From NCBI GenBank assembly GCA_015680685.1, contig MNCI01034697.1, forward strand, positions 1,917,707 through 1,981,706: a DNA stretch of 64,000 bases, in the 5' to 3' direction. The notes below the pieces were generated by a model. That model ran no database searches, was not told the origin of the DNA, and was given only the letters and a program-made list of their open reading frames with translations. Shown piece by piece: positions 23,301 through 36,100 of this stretch (positions are counted from its first letter, which is position 1; every line of letters begins with the position of its first letter). Both the position numbers and the translations under genes were made by a program. This stretch comes from Gnetum montanum (lineage: Eukaryota; Streptophyta; Gnetopsida; Gnetales; Gnetaceae).

Positions 23301-23935
23301 TCTCGAAAATCAATGCAAATATGGATACTCCCATTTTTCTTAGGGATGACCACTATGTTGGATATCCATTCTGCATAATCGACAACCCTAATGAAATCCA
23401 CTTGGTAGAGATTTGAGATTTCATTATGAATTGCCCAAGCCAAACTAGGTCTAATCTTGTGCACTGTTTGCTTAACTGGTCTAATGCTAGGATCCAGTAT
23501 GATATTCTGTTGGACTAGACATGGGTCTAGGCTTGGCATATCTTCACATGACTAGGCAAATGCCTTAATGTAATTTTGTAAGAATTTAGTGATGTCTTGG
23601 GCACATTGAGGCTCTAGTGCAGAACTTAATTTAAGGGTTTTCTCCTCACCACTGTGTGTTGTGATAGGAACCTCAACTAAAGGGTCTTTAGTTATGTGTC
23701 CTGCTTCTAAGGTAAAGGTTTTAGCTAGGTTTTTAGGCCATTCTAGAGATTTCTCTATTGAGGCTATGTGGTCTATAAGACTCTTAGGCTCAAAATCTAG
23801 GCAACCATAGTCAATACATCATTTAATATTACCATGAGATCCATGTAGACACAAAGGTAAATTGATTTTCTCCCAAGTATCCATACTTTGATCCTGCGTA
23901 TTAACTAAAAGCATATTAAGTGGCATCTAGGTAAA
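20380..23935 (-). pseudogene. pol: Decayed pol of element D: RT, RNase H, second RNase H, integrase
   Basis: Same order as in C. The RT part at 23539-23159 is open for 126 codons (PSLDPCLVQQ, CIDFRDLNKA, FMDGFLGYNQI). The RT end and RNase H follow (23080-22260). The second RNase H (22156-21851) keeps all three acidic positions visible as FDEA, VEYEG and GDSQL. Integrase follows: a zinc-finger region near 21480-21330, core 21242-20964 open for 92 codons with DSIGP, FTKWI and TNNGPQF (catalytic Asp of TDNG now Asn), then A-N-R-Q-A-E-A-S-N holding the catalytic Glu. A splice-acceptor-like TTTTACCTAG precedes the first RT codons (about 23940). Several TAG/TAA stops break it. Confidence 0.88.
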
Positions 23936-24119
23936 AGTGAATAAATAATGTTAATATGCCATAAAACATATGAAAATCTAATGTAGTCAAGGCCATCCAA
24001 GGTCATTAATGAGATGAGGTCAATTCAAAAAAGTAAAATAGAGGTAAACAAAGGTTACACAACGGTCAAACAAGGGGAAATATAAGGAGTAAGGCTACAA
24101 ATGATTGATAAAGGTCATA

Positions 24120-24275
24120 ATTACACTAGTTTAAGGCCTTAGTGGGCTATGATGATAGTTTATAGTCTTGATAAACTATGATGCCAATTTAAGGCATTAG
24201 TGGGCCATGATGCTAGTTTAAGACCTTAGTAGGCCATGATGCCAATTTAAGGCCTTAGTGGGCCATGGTCATATG
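24120..24275 (-). repeat. GGCC short repeats upstream of RT (D)
   Basis: Five units of 30-36 bp: CTAGTTTAAGGCCTTAGTGGGCTATGATG and variants such as CCAATTTAAGGCCTTAGTGGGCCATG. Flanking stretches 23936-24119 and 24276-24640 are A-rich with no frame that I can support. Confidence 0.75.
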
Positions 24276-24639
24276 GTGTCAAATGGTGGTTAGGAAATGT
24301 CAAACCCCACTATTTGATACCATTTAAAGGCTTAACAAAGGTAAATAAAGTAGTAATAAGGCAAACAAAGAACATATAGAGTTGTATAGAGACCATAGAA
24401 GGTCAACCATGTTCATAAGACAACATAAGTCTAAAAAACAACCCAAAACATTACATAATAAGTCAAAAATCAAGTAAAATAGGCCATATATGATAAAATT
24501 TAGTTAATATAGGTAAAAAATGATTAAGTGGTTCTATTTTTAGCCCTTAGTGGGCCATGTTTTGAGGCTACAAGGCTATTAGGTGAGTTTAGACATCAAT
24601 TAGGGCTATTTCTAGGTTGTCTAGACCTAAAAATCAAGT

Positions 24640-27270
24640 GTTCTAAGGATTCCACGCTGGGCTCAACATGGGAACAAGGACTCTTAGTATGGAGACTAAG
24701 GAAAATATGTTTTGGGATGTTTAGAGGTCCAAAATTAATGTTTCAGGACCTTCCTAAGGAAATGTAGGGTTAGATCCATCAAAATTGGACACTTTAGAGG
24801 TTTGTAAAGACCAAAAATCAAGTTTTGGGGTCTTCCCCCTTTATTTCCACAATAACTAGCATGGAAAAGAGGGAGTTTAGCATGGGGAATCAAAATTCAA
24901 GAAAAACTAAGGTTGAACATGGTCAAACAAGCAATTGGGACCCAATACCAGAGGTTGTGCATCTTCCAGCTTCGTTTTGAGGTAATTTGAGGCCATTTTG
25001 AGTGTTAATAGGTGTTGAAATGACTTTCCCCCATTCTTCCACGTTGGGTACAATATCCTTAGCATGGAAAAAATAGGAGGACACTTATTTGATGAATTCA
25101 AAGTGGTTTCAAGCCATTTTGACTAGATTTCTAGGCCCCTAGGATTACAGACTTTAATTTTGCAAGTTTCTAGCTAATTTTGGGCATGTTTTAAGGTTGT
25201 TTAAGGGCACTTAAGGTCTTTCCACCTTGTTTCCACATTGGGGGGGTGTGCGTGTGTGTGTATGGGGGTTACTTAAATGTGGAAGAATGGGGGGAATGAT
25301 TTTTGAATGTGGTGACAAAGTTAGACAAGTAAAATTTTGAGGCTATGAGGTCCTGGGCTTCTTTGGCAAAGATCTTTGGTTCCCGGGAGTGCCATCTTAC
25401 CTCCAAAAGTGGAAAAGAAACTTTTCCACATTGTTTCTATGCTAGGGAAGTTACTCCAATGTGGAAGAAGTAAGAATCCTAGATCTAGGCCAATTAGGAT
25501 CACAATCAACCATGTATGTTGCCTCCTAAGTTTGTCAAGGTCAAGGGCTATGGATCCATGTCAAGATTTGACAGTTTTGGGCATTCCTAAGTGTTTTTTT
25601 GGCTTTCCCCTTTCTTCCATGCTAGGGATAGAAATATAAATGAGGAAAATAAGGGGGAATGGATTTTTGACCAATTTTAACCTCAATCAACATTGCATCT
25701 CAACCTTCAGGGCTATCGGGGTTGAGGACTGGGGTTTGAAGCTAAAACTAGTCATTTTAGAGGGTTTTAAAGTGGTTTTTGGACTCCCCCCTCTTTCTAG
25801 GTAGGGGCTTCCATGCTTATTATGGAAAAATTGGGGGAAAGCTTTTTTGTGCTTTATTATCACTTTCGATCATGCATGCAAGTTCTTAAGATTACTAGTG
25901 ACGATGGTTAGTGCCTGGTGTTAAAATTTTGCTGTGTTGAAGAATGTGAGTGGTTTTTGTGCTTCCCCCTTTTTTCCATGTTAGGGTTTCCATGCTCAAT
26001 TTGGGAAAATGGGGGAAAATATTTTTTGTGATTTTTTGCTAATTTTGACCATGCATGCAAGTTTTTGGATTGCTAGTAATGACTATTATTACTTAATGTT
26101 AAAATTTCATTGTTTCATGGTTGACAAGGAATTTTTTGAACTTCCCCATTTTTTCCATGTTGGTGCTTCCATGATTAGTATGGAAAATTGTGGGAAAAGC
26201 TTTTTGATCCTTTTTGGCCATTTTTGATTATGCATGTAGGCCCCTAAGGTCATCGATGTTGCCTACTACCATCTAACACTAAAATTTGATTGTTTCAAGG
26301 TTCATAAGAAATTTTGGACTTTCCATTATTTTTCCATGCTAAGGTTTTCATGCTCAACATGGAAAATTAAGGGGAAAGCATTTTTGATCATTTTTAATTA
26401 ATCTAGCCATGCATGAGTGCTCATAGGGTTGTTGATGTTGGTCATCAGTGCCTAAGGTCAAGATTTGGTTGTTTTGGGGGTTGTGATGGGGGTTTTAGAT
26501 TTTCCCCTCATTTTTTGCAAATTGAATTAAGAAATTTAGATTTAAGCTAGATCTACAGTTGATTGACCATGCATGTCGACCTTTGAGATTGTTGATGTCA
26601 ACGACCAATGTTGGATGTTAAGTTTTGATAGTTTGGAGGCTTCTAATTGCCTCATGCAACTTTTCCCCTTTCTTCCACACTAGGAATGTTGGCCCCAATG
26701 TGGATGAGAGGGTTGTGATAGATTTGTACAATTTTTAACCCATTTTGGGGCTTCCAAAAGCTCTAGAGGGTTCTGGTAGGGTCCAGTGGTCACTAGGCAT
26801 CAAGAAATGATCATTAGGTCATCAACTTAGGTTGTTTTGGCTTCCCCCCATCTTTCCACATTGAGGGTGAAAGGATTAGCATGGAAAAAGTCTCCCATAG
26901 TGTGGAAAACACCAAATCCTAGGTTTCAACTAGTTTTGAATAGTTTCGACTAGGTTTGGTGAGGTTCCAAGGCTGTCAGAGATACTTAGAGTGGTTCTAG
27001 ATCATGTGGGGTCCACTTTGGGTCAAATTTATGCTAGATGATAATTTGGATTCAAGAGTGAGTGTTACCCCCATTCTTCCATGTTGGGCACTATTTCCCT
27101 AGTGTGGAAATCTATGGTGCCTAGCCATGCTCATATTTTGTCCAAATTTGGAAACCTGGGATTGAAAAAGGTAAGTTTGTGTTTCTAAAAATAGAAAGAT
27201 ATTTGTAAGTCTAATAAATTTGTAAAATGATAAACATGTTTCCATGCTAGGTATGGTATTCCTTGCATGG
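24640..27270 (-). repeat. Tandem array of about 190-bp units in D
   Basis: About fourteen diverged units. The motif TTCCATGCTAGGG or a variant recurs near 24650, 24850, 25038, 25230, 25420, 25615, 25810, 25974, 26153, 26330, 26680, 26860, 27075 and 27240, often followed 15-30 bp later by CATGGAAAA. The backbone between motifs (CCATGCATG, GTTG.TGATGTT, TTAAAATTTGATTGTTT) is the same as in C's array. It lies between pol and the antisense gene in both elements. The motif arm differs from C by one symmetric base pair (TTCCATG/CATGGAA against ATCCATG/CATGGAT). Confidence 0.8.
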
Positions 27271-27539
27271 ATGCATGGTAAGGTTGCCATAATGTCTTAT
27301 GTGTTGAAATCTTAGCATTGAAGCAAGTTTGATCAAAAGCGAAGGTGCAAGGTGGGGCCCACAATCCAAAAATTTAAAATTTTAAAAAGTGAAGTTGTGT
27401 TCCCCTTAAAACAAATGTGAACTAAACTTTTCCCCCTTTTTCTTTAGTGCACTTGTAGTCATGGTGCATTGAATTAGCAACTGGGGTTTTGTTTAGGTTT
27501 AAGTGGGGTTTATAAGTGAAAATTTGTAAATTTTGATCA

Positions 27540-30500
27540 TAATTGTCATTCTTCAACAACAATGCATTGGAGGAAAGCTCTAGCAGAGATTCTTGTGGTA
27601 GCCATAGCCAATATTTAGTGTGGAAGCCTCCCATCTTCCCTGCAGCTAGTGTAGAACTCTCATCTTTTTTTGAAATTTTCCCCTTTTCTCAATGTGAAGC
27701 CTGTGATGGCATCCAAACAAAAAGGATGGAAAAGAAAAAATATCATAATTTAGAGGATAGATGAGCATTCAAGGGAGTTTTCAGAGGTTCCTAGGCCTAT
27801 CTCCATCTAGGCTTCATTTTTCATTGCTCCAAGGTAGGTAATTCTACCTATTTTTGCCTTTGTTTTCATGGTTTTTTCTAGTTTTTTCCTTCCAAGTGTT
27901 AGGGACACTTTTTCAAATCTACTCCAATTGGGGGATTAAATCAAAATTCTAAAAAAATCCCACCTCCTATTTTGGCTACTTGCATGTAGATCTATGGTTG
28001 TTTTATCACTTTAGCTTTTGTAGATTTTTTTTTGAAAATAGGCCTTACTGCTTTGTGCTTTTTTCTCAAAATCTTGGTGTATGGCTATTTTTTTAGACCT
28101 AGGCCTTAGGATTTGTTAAAATTAAATTTTAAGAAAATCCTAAGCCATTATTTTGATGTGAATTTAAATGGTTTATAAGGGTTTTGACTATTTTGACCAT
28201 TTTAATGGCTATATGAAGTTTAGTCTTTGGGATTTTTGAAGTTTTGTTATGAAAAAGGAAGCCAAGTTGTGTGGGTTTTTGGTAAAATGGCTGCATATTT
28301 GTAAAATCAAAGATTATGGGTTTATAGCTTTTTTTTAAAGCTTCCCAATTATTTTTTTCTTGTTTAATTTGGCTTTGAAAGAAGGGAGTTATGGTTGTTT
28401 TCCTAACATTACGCAGTTAGGCTTTTTGTGCCACTTATGTAATTTCATGTAGATTTGTGAATTTTTTTGGTCATGGCTGTATAGGATTTTGCTTTAGCTT
28501 TCCAACATTTTGGAATCACTTTGATTGGATTTAAAATGAATTTTTTGTGAAGGTTGCATAGATCATGGTAAAACTCACAGTTGTAGTACATTGTCCAAAA
28601 TAGAAGTGGCTGATTTTTTTCTTTTTCTAGAAGAATAAAAGCTTTTTCTATTCTAAATAAGTTTTTTTTGTTATGGCTTCATGGCTTTTTCTAGGCTTAT
28701 CATGCTTTTTTCTAAATCTATAAATAGCATAGATGTTTGTTTTCCCAAATTTGTGCATGCTTTGCATAGTTTTAGATGCTTTTTCTAAACTTATGCTTGC
28801 TTTTTTACAGATTCATGCATAATTTAAATGCTTTTTGCTAAATTTATGCATAATTTAGACTAATACATAGTTTTTGGCATAGTGTTTTTGGTTATAAAGC
28901 CTATAAAATATGGTATCAATGTTTTTATGGAATTTCACAAGGTAATTTAGATAAATGCCTAAGAGTTTTTTACAAAATTCAATTTCACCTTTGANGCAAG
29001 GTAATTTAGATAAATGCCTAAGAGTTTTTTACAAAATTCAATTTCACCTTTGACTTAGGGAGTTTTCTCAAAATTTGTAAAGAAATTCCAATTGGTAATA
29101 ATGCAAGGTTATGCAAGGTTGTGATGAAATTACTTAGGCTAATTCAAAAAAACACCTTAGGGCTTTTTACAAAGGCTAATTTCACCTCTGACTAGGTGTT
29201 ATGTCTAAATTTGCTAAGTAACTCTAATAGGCCATAGTGCTTTTGCTTTGAAAGGTTGTAATAGTGCCTTTTTATGGAATTTTTTAAGCTTATTGATAAA
29301 CACCTTAGTGCTTTTTATAGAGGCTAATTTCACCTTTGACTAAATGTTTTCCTAACCTATTAAGAAATTCTAATTGGTCACAATGTTTTTGCTTTGTTTT
29401 GTGTAGGGTCTTCCTGAGGCCTATTCTCATTATAGTGGAGTTGGTAGGCATTTTGTGTTACATTGGTACAATACTCCACCACATGACATGCGACTTGGGA
29501 AGCTCTTGTTGTGGTTTTAGCCTTGGGCAAGGGACTTCCTTGCCTACCTCCTCAAAAACTTTAATATGATGATGCGGTCACACTTGTTCGTAAATGTATC
29601 TAGGGTTGTTGTGAAGGTCCTATTGCCTTAGGCATCAGGACTAATTACCAGGTATATTACTGATAAATCAGTTCCTAAAACTATAGGGGGACTTGCAGAT
29701 GCCATAAGTTCACACTACGTATTGGATATCTAGACAATGCTAGAGTATAGTTAGTATAATACTGATAATACTCTGATGGTGGCACATAGAGTCCACATAC
29801 TATTCTAGAACGTGCCTAGCATTGTGTATCATCTATAGGGGTAAACATGGTTATTGTAATGTTTTATGATTTTGGCTTAACTTCTTTTTCTAACTTCATT
29901 AATTTTACTTCTTGTAGGTACAAGGTCAATGAGCAGGGTTTGATCATTAATGAACAAATCCTGGTAGTGGCTCAAACTGCTTTGGATGAATTTACCAAGA
30001 GTTCCCAAATCAGAGCTACTATGTATCAATAGTTAAGAGGGAACTTTAATGAATATGCCACCAGGTTTAACATGGTATACAAGAAGTGCAAGGATGATAA
30101 GGTGACGCATAGCTACTGGGTAGATGCTGATGGCATGGATTAGATCCTTGTTGCTAGAATGTCCACATCATAGAAGAAAAGTAAAGGTAATCATATGGAT
30201 TCTAGTGTTTTATGATGTTAAGTGTTTTATTACTTTTCTTGGTTGTTGAAATTTCCTATATTGACACTAACCTTTGGTTATTGCTTCACAAGACCTTCCA
30301 CCTTAGCTGATATCACTATACCACTTGCACGTTCATGTCATGAGGAAACCCTCATCCTAAAGTTTGGTGATGTGGCATCAACAAAAGAGTGGCTAAAGGG
30401 ATAGGTGCCTGGATATGATCAAGCAAACATCTAGTGTGCAAGATTACTTGATGTTTTTATGGCACCTATTCCTTCCATCCTTGCTATGAAGATGTTGCAT

Positions 30501-32343
30501 GCTATCAACTCCTTTGATGAAGAGGTTGGTTTCTTTAGCACCATCATCCAAGATGTTAAGGTGAACACTGACATAGGTGCTAGACTTTTTTGTGACTTGT
30601 TTGGGGTCCCTGTTGATGGGGCCAAGGTTTCCATTAGGATAGTGAGGGAATTAGGTCATTGTAAGGAAGTTATAGAGTGGCTTGGTGCTAGCATGAGCCA
30701 CTCTAGAATTTCAATGGATAGCTTCATGAATCCTAATGCAAAGGAATCATATCCTTTGTTTAGGTCTCATGCATTTTCCAAACTACTATAAAAAAGAAGT
30801 TGATTGGCCTAACATAGGGGTGGATCTTTAAGAAGGTCTTGATAGAGGGCATCAAATTTGATTAGGCTACTACTTTGGCTATGAGGTTTCGAGAGGAGAT
30901 TCTTAGACTCTGTGTTGATACCTCTACGATAATCCATATGCACATTGCATTTTTCATAGGTTATCTAAAGAGGTATATGGAGATTTTGGTGGTGTATAGG
31001 AGTGGATGATGGGTTTCCCAAGACCCAAGCCAACTTTCTAGGCCTTGGATAAAACATATTTATCCAATAGTGAAGACCTAGAACCCACTAGAGGGGGTGG
31101 ATGAGACATTATCCATTACCACTAAGAATCTTGATGTTAGGTAGTATAAGTCTTCCAATAGTATTGATGATAATGAGCCCCTCTCATTTCCTACTAGTGT
31201 TCAGGAGGCCAAGCAATGGTGCATGGAGGCCAAAGGGGTAGCTAGAGTGAAACTTAAGAGGTCCATGGACGAGGCACCCCCAGCATCCACCCCCAGCATC
31301 AGATCAACCTACCTTGAAGAAGCTTAAGTTTAGGCTTAAGCCATCACAATAGGGAGTCATAGGTATGCTTTGTTTAACTTTAGCCATTTCAAGTATTAAA
31401 ATTTTATGGCTACTTTATGGTTTCATGTGTTAATCAATTTTCTATGTGCTATGGTTGTAGACAAATGTTAGGTTATAGCAGCCCAAGCTACAATGGAGGT
31501 AGAATAAAGGTATGCAAAAGAGACACTCCTAGAGTAACCCATGGTTAAAGGTCTTGTTGGTGCAAGCATAGATGATCTAGATGCCTTGTTTGGTGAGGTG
31601 ATACTAGGTATCTCTCTCATCATCATCCTAGATGCAGAAGAGGAGGAGGATCTAAGTATGCCTATTACCTTAATATTATTGTTATATTGCATTGGTTACA
31701 TTTGGTTGTCATCCTAACCTTTCGATGATTGTTATGCTTAAAGTAGTTCCTGAGCTACCAATGCAAGCTCCCATCCCTAAGTTTCATGTGAAACCATGTG
31801 TAGAGACTCTAGACAAAGTGGAGTTCCTACATAGAATGGCTTAAGAAAGAGTTAATTGAATGACATAAGAGAAAGCTATTTATTCAAAGGATCCAAGCAA
31901 AGAGTTCTGATCAACTCTTTGAAAGCATTTTCAAGGTGGAGCAATCCTCTACTCTTCAAATCACTATCATTGTGGGTGAGATTTCTATAGCTACTGTTAC
32001 TCGTGAGCCTCCTACTTGGACTCCTATAGATAAATCCAACATTCATTTTGGTGTTAATCTTAGGGATGTTGATTGGATCAACATGATGAAGGACCAAATC
32101 CTCCATCATTTGGAGGAAGGCCCCATCTAATCCCAAAAGTGATGGAGTCAAACTCTCCACAGGTTTAATCTATTTTCTATTTTAATTTTTAGTTTTAAGT
32201 CATGATCTTTGCTATGGTTTACTAACTGACTATATGTTGTTGCATTTCAAGCCTCAGGAGACATTGGTGGCCCCAACAGTGAGGGTGGGAATGATCCACC
32301 ACCTCTTCCTCCAAATGCTACTTAGCAACCTCCTTTAGTTTAG
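27540..32343 (+). pseudogene. Antisense multi-exon gene of element D (unknown function)
   Basis: Plus-strand gene on the strand opposite to gag and pol. Exon limits inferred by comparison with C: to 27833 (AAG/GTAGGT), 29407-29840, 29918-30180, 30292-31362, 31461-31655, about 31750-32162, and 32252-32343 (stop TAG). Coding similarity with C is clear: a segment like PPHDMRLGKLLLWF in exon 2, NEQILVVAQTALDEFTKS in exon 3, EETLILKFGDVASTKEWLKG in exon 4, NLRDVDWINMMKDQILHHLE late, then an acidic Pro-rich end. About 600 bp that encode a coiled coil in C are missing (junction near 31840). The acceptor before exon 4 reads CAA for CAG. I recognise no family. Inactive copy. Confidence 0.65.
28939..29053 (+). 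repeat. Exact 57-60 bp duplication around an unknown base
   Basis: The phrase starting AAGGTAATTTAGATAAATGCC occurs at about 28939 and again at 28998, with one N at 28995 between them, and the two copies are identical. In decayed sequence this points to an assembly join error rather than biology. It lies in an intron of the antisense gene. The long T-rich stretches 27834-29406 show no other feature. Confidence 0.75.
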
Positions 32344-32589
32344 CTTGTTGGCTATTTTTTTAATGTTAATAGCTATGGTTAGCCAAGACTATGTTATGGA
32401 TGCTTATTCTTTGGCATCATTGATATACATTGTATTCATGGACATTTTAATTTTAAATCTAAATATTTGGTTTCATTTTAGCTATATGCATCTATAGTTG
32501 TAAATGTTGTAAATAGCTATGTTGACATTTTTTGTTTTTAGTATCAAATGGCTAATTGATGTGATAATAGGCTAAAAAATGAGTAATGA

Positions 32590-33000
32590 AAGATATGTTT
32601 GCTAGTTTTAGGCCATTATAGGTATATGTTATATAACTTTGCTTATGGCTACATTGCCAATTTAATGTCTTAGTAGACGATAATGGCAGTTTAAGGTCAT
32701 AGCAGACCATGGTGCTAGTTTTAGACCTTAGTGGGCCTTGGTGCTAGTTTTATGTCTTGGTAGACATAGTGCTAGTTTTAGGCCTTAATAGGCCATAGTA
32801 CCAGTTTTATGTCTTAGTGGATAGAAGCACTAGTTTAGGCCTTAGTGGGCCTATGCTAGTTTTAGGCCTTAGCAGGCCATAGTGCTAGTTTTATGTCTTA
32901 GAGGACAAGAATGCTAGTTTAAGGTCATAGCAGACCATAGTGCCATTTTTAGGCCTTAGCAAGCCATGGTGCTAATTTTATGTCTTAGCAGACAATAGTC
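32590..33000 (-). repeat. Largest GGCC short-repeat array, between antisense gene and protease (D)
   Basis: Twelve or so units of about 33 bp, such as GTGCTAGTTTTAGGCCTTAG followed by a GGGCCATG-type end. Some units read TATGTCTTAGTAGACA in place of the GGCC pair, so both arms change together. It separates the antisense gene (end 32343) from the end of gag-protease (33201). Confidence 0.8.
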
Positions 33001-33199
33001 TTGAAAGAGATGATTTTTTTAAAACATAAATAATAATAAAGAAAGGTAACAATGCAAATAAATTTATGGCTACATGAATTAGGCTATGTGCACAAAGTGT
33101 AAAACAACAATTGCATATATAATAAACTATAAAAGAAAAGTAAGGCTATATGGTTATCCTTGTCTTTGGTCATAAAGGTGTTGAAATGTTAAGGCAAAC

Positions 33200-36100
33200 T
33201 TCACTTGTGTAGATTCTTCGTAATTTTTGCAAAATTAGGGATTAAGTAAGGCCTACTTTGCACAAGGTTGTATTCACCATCACCTACATTTAAAATGTTA
33301 AAAGGGGGTTCATTCCATAGTGTATTGCATTCATTGTCATCATTGGTTGTCTTGGGTTTTTTCCTTTCATGGCTAGGAGCATCTTCATAAAGGTTCATCT
33401 TGGATCCCTGTTCTATGCCCATGTTGTTGACAGCTAGGGGAGCCACATTGTCACCATGAATGATGATCTCACCTCCCTCATAAGGAAGATGAATGTCATG
33501 ATGGATGGGCAAGGAGACAACTCATAATTGAACCAACCAAGGTCTTTTGAGGACTAGGTTAAACCATAGTGTCTGTTCAACCACCAAGAAGTTTGTAGTC
33601 ATAGGGAATTGTTATCTAGCTATGAAATCCAAGGAGATGGACCTATTGATGGCAACTCTTGATCCACTAAAGGACTTAAGAGATGCGGTGGTCATAGGTT
33701 GTACCTACTCAGTTAAACCCAAGTGTTCAATGATGGTCCATGGGATGATGTATTTTAAATTATCCTATGTGTATGGTTATGAATAGAGGGGCTTTATTCA
33801 CCTTTTCATTTTGGGGATTAACCTTAATTTTATTATTTTGAAATGTTAAGGGTGTTTACTTTTCCTCCCTTAGTGAGGGAGGAATCATCACTACATGGAT
33901 GGCTTCCTCATTAGTAGGGATATCCTCACTAACGAGTATGGAGCTCAACATTTTAACTAGCATCTCACAATGTGTGGCAAAAGTCATGATCAGGTCATAT
34001 AAGCTTAAGGTTATATTTTTCTACTTGAGTAATTGCCTAACTTGGTCGATTGTACTAAGGAAGTTTTTTTTGTTGGTTGTGGGCTTATCACCCTAGTTGT
34101 GCTTTACTTCCTCCATACATCTTAAGAGGTAGACTTCAGTTTTAGGTTGTGGATCTTCTTTGTTATTTTGGTTGTGGGCTTTAGTTTTTTCCTATGGCTT
34201 GTTGGTTGAAGTAGATGGGGTAGAGGAGGTCATAAGTATAGCTGAGATGGGAGTGGGCTTCTGTGGGCCAACTTCCTTTCGTACCTCCTTTTGGTTGCCT
34301 CCCTTGTTGTCAAGCTTTTACTTATACTTTGGTTGGCTAAAATTTTTTGGTTGTTAGTTGTTGGTTGTAAGGAAGAGGTAGTGACATTAGCTACCATAGG
34401 AGATTGTTGTGTGGTTGACTCAACTACAAATATTTAGGTTGTATTGGGCCAGGAGACCTTGATGAAAAAAGGTTCTCTTAGAGGTATTCATGATGGTACC
34501 CTCACAACAAAGGAAGATCTTAAGCTATGGGAATCTGAAGAAGCTCTCTCATTGTAAAGAGGTACTTGGATCATGAACAATTCTCTTACAGGTCTCCAAT
34601 TACCATTAATGTTAAATGATGAAATAACATAAAGGCTATCATTAGCATTTAATAGGTCTTTATAGACCTAAATTGACCAATTTTGTGATCAAACTAGGTT
34701 AGAAGCATCTAAGACCAATTCCCCCTATCTATCATTGTTTGTAGGTCATCCTTTAATGTAAAGCAAAAGTCTGTATCATGACCAGACAATTGATGATAAT
34801 AATAGAAGTGATCTAGTTTGAAGTATCTAGGCAATGGGGGATCATCTTTCGTTGCCCAAGAGGGATCTTTGGCTATTTCACACAGTCACTCATGTTTCTT
34901 TTGAGTGGATTCAATCATTTGTTTATGTTGCATGCATCCACTTCTTAATAGTTGATTAAGCAACTTAGGTGGTTTTAGTGGAAAATTAGTGTACTTACAC
35001 CTATCCTTCCTTTCGAAGCTAGGTCTATCTATTGTTGATGTATTGGTCCCAAAATTTGATGGTTGGTTACTGTAGTCATTAGTGGGGGCCTTGGGGGGGG
35101 GGGGGGGGTGTTGGCTTTTGACCCTTAGTTTATGTTCTTGTTTTTCTTGGTCACATTTGATACAGTAGTCTTGCTTTATTTGCTCTTTTCTTTGTCTCTT
35201 CTAGCATGTTGGTTTTTATATGATATGTAGGCTAGATAATGGCTAGTCTCTATAGCATCCTCTATGTTTTTAGTTTGTAAGAACGCTTTGCTAAGAGACC
35301 ATGGATCAAGGTAGTAAATTTTTAACTTGATGGAGTTATTAACTACTCCCTTGAATATGGCTAAAAAGTGGGCTTTGACTATGGGCATTGGTATTTCATT
35401 TAGCAATCCATTCCACTGCTGAATGAATTTCTATACAGGTTCTAAAGGCCCTTGCTTAACCTTCATAAGTTGATTAAGTGTTGTGTCAAGCTTCAAGTTA
35501 TACTTGAAGTGGTTGACAAACTGGGCTACTAAGTCATCTAGAGAGAATATAGATCCTTTGGATAATGCATGATACCAATTGAGTGCTTTCCCAATCAAAG
35601 ACATAGGGAAAATCCTCATGATGGTATGAGGCCATGGCTGTAAGAGTAAACATTTAGATCAAAAGGTGATAAGGTGAGCATTATGGTCACCTTCTCCATT
35701 ATATTTGCTAAATTGTGAAATGGGGACACTAGGAGGAAGCATCATACAAGACTTATGGGATTGTCTTGGTAGAAATCCATAATCTTTATGATTTGTGTGG
35801 TAGAGGCTTTAAGCCTCTTCAATTCCTCTGTTAGGTCTTGGATCATTTGGAAGGATTGATCTAAGCCTTGTGGTGGTCCCATAGTTTGTGAGGTTTGTAC
35901 ATAAGGTTGTGATATTTGTTGTGAGGTTTGTGTCCTCGCTATGGGTTGCATGATAGAAGGAAAAGGTTGCACTATGGTTGTGGCTTGTGGGCCAAACAAA
36001 GAAAAAGATGTTTGTGTTGGTACTTGAGGCACAAATGAGACAAACATAGTGTATGATCCTTGTGTTGTGGCATTGAATGAGTGTGATGTGTTGCAAAAAA

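Noticed and set aside
27540-27764. A separate small plus-strand gene
   Set aside because: It aligns with the first exon of the antisense gene in C and ends at the shared splice donor, so it was treated as part of that gene.
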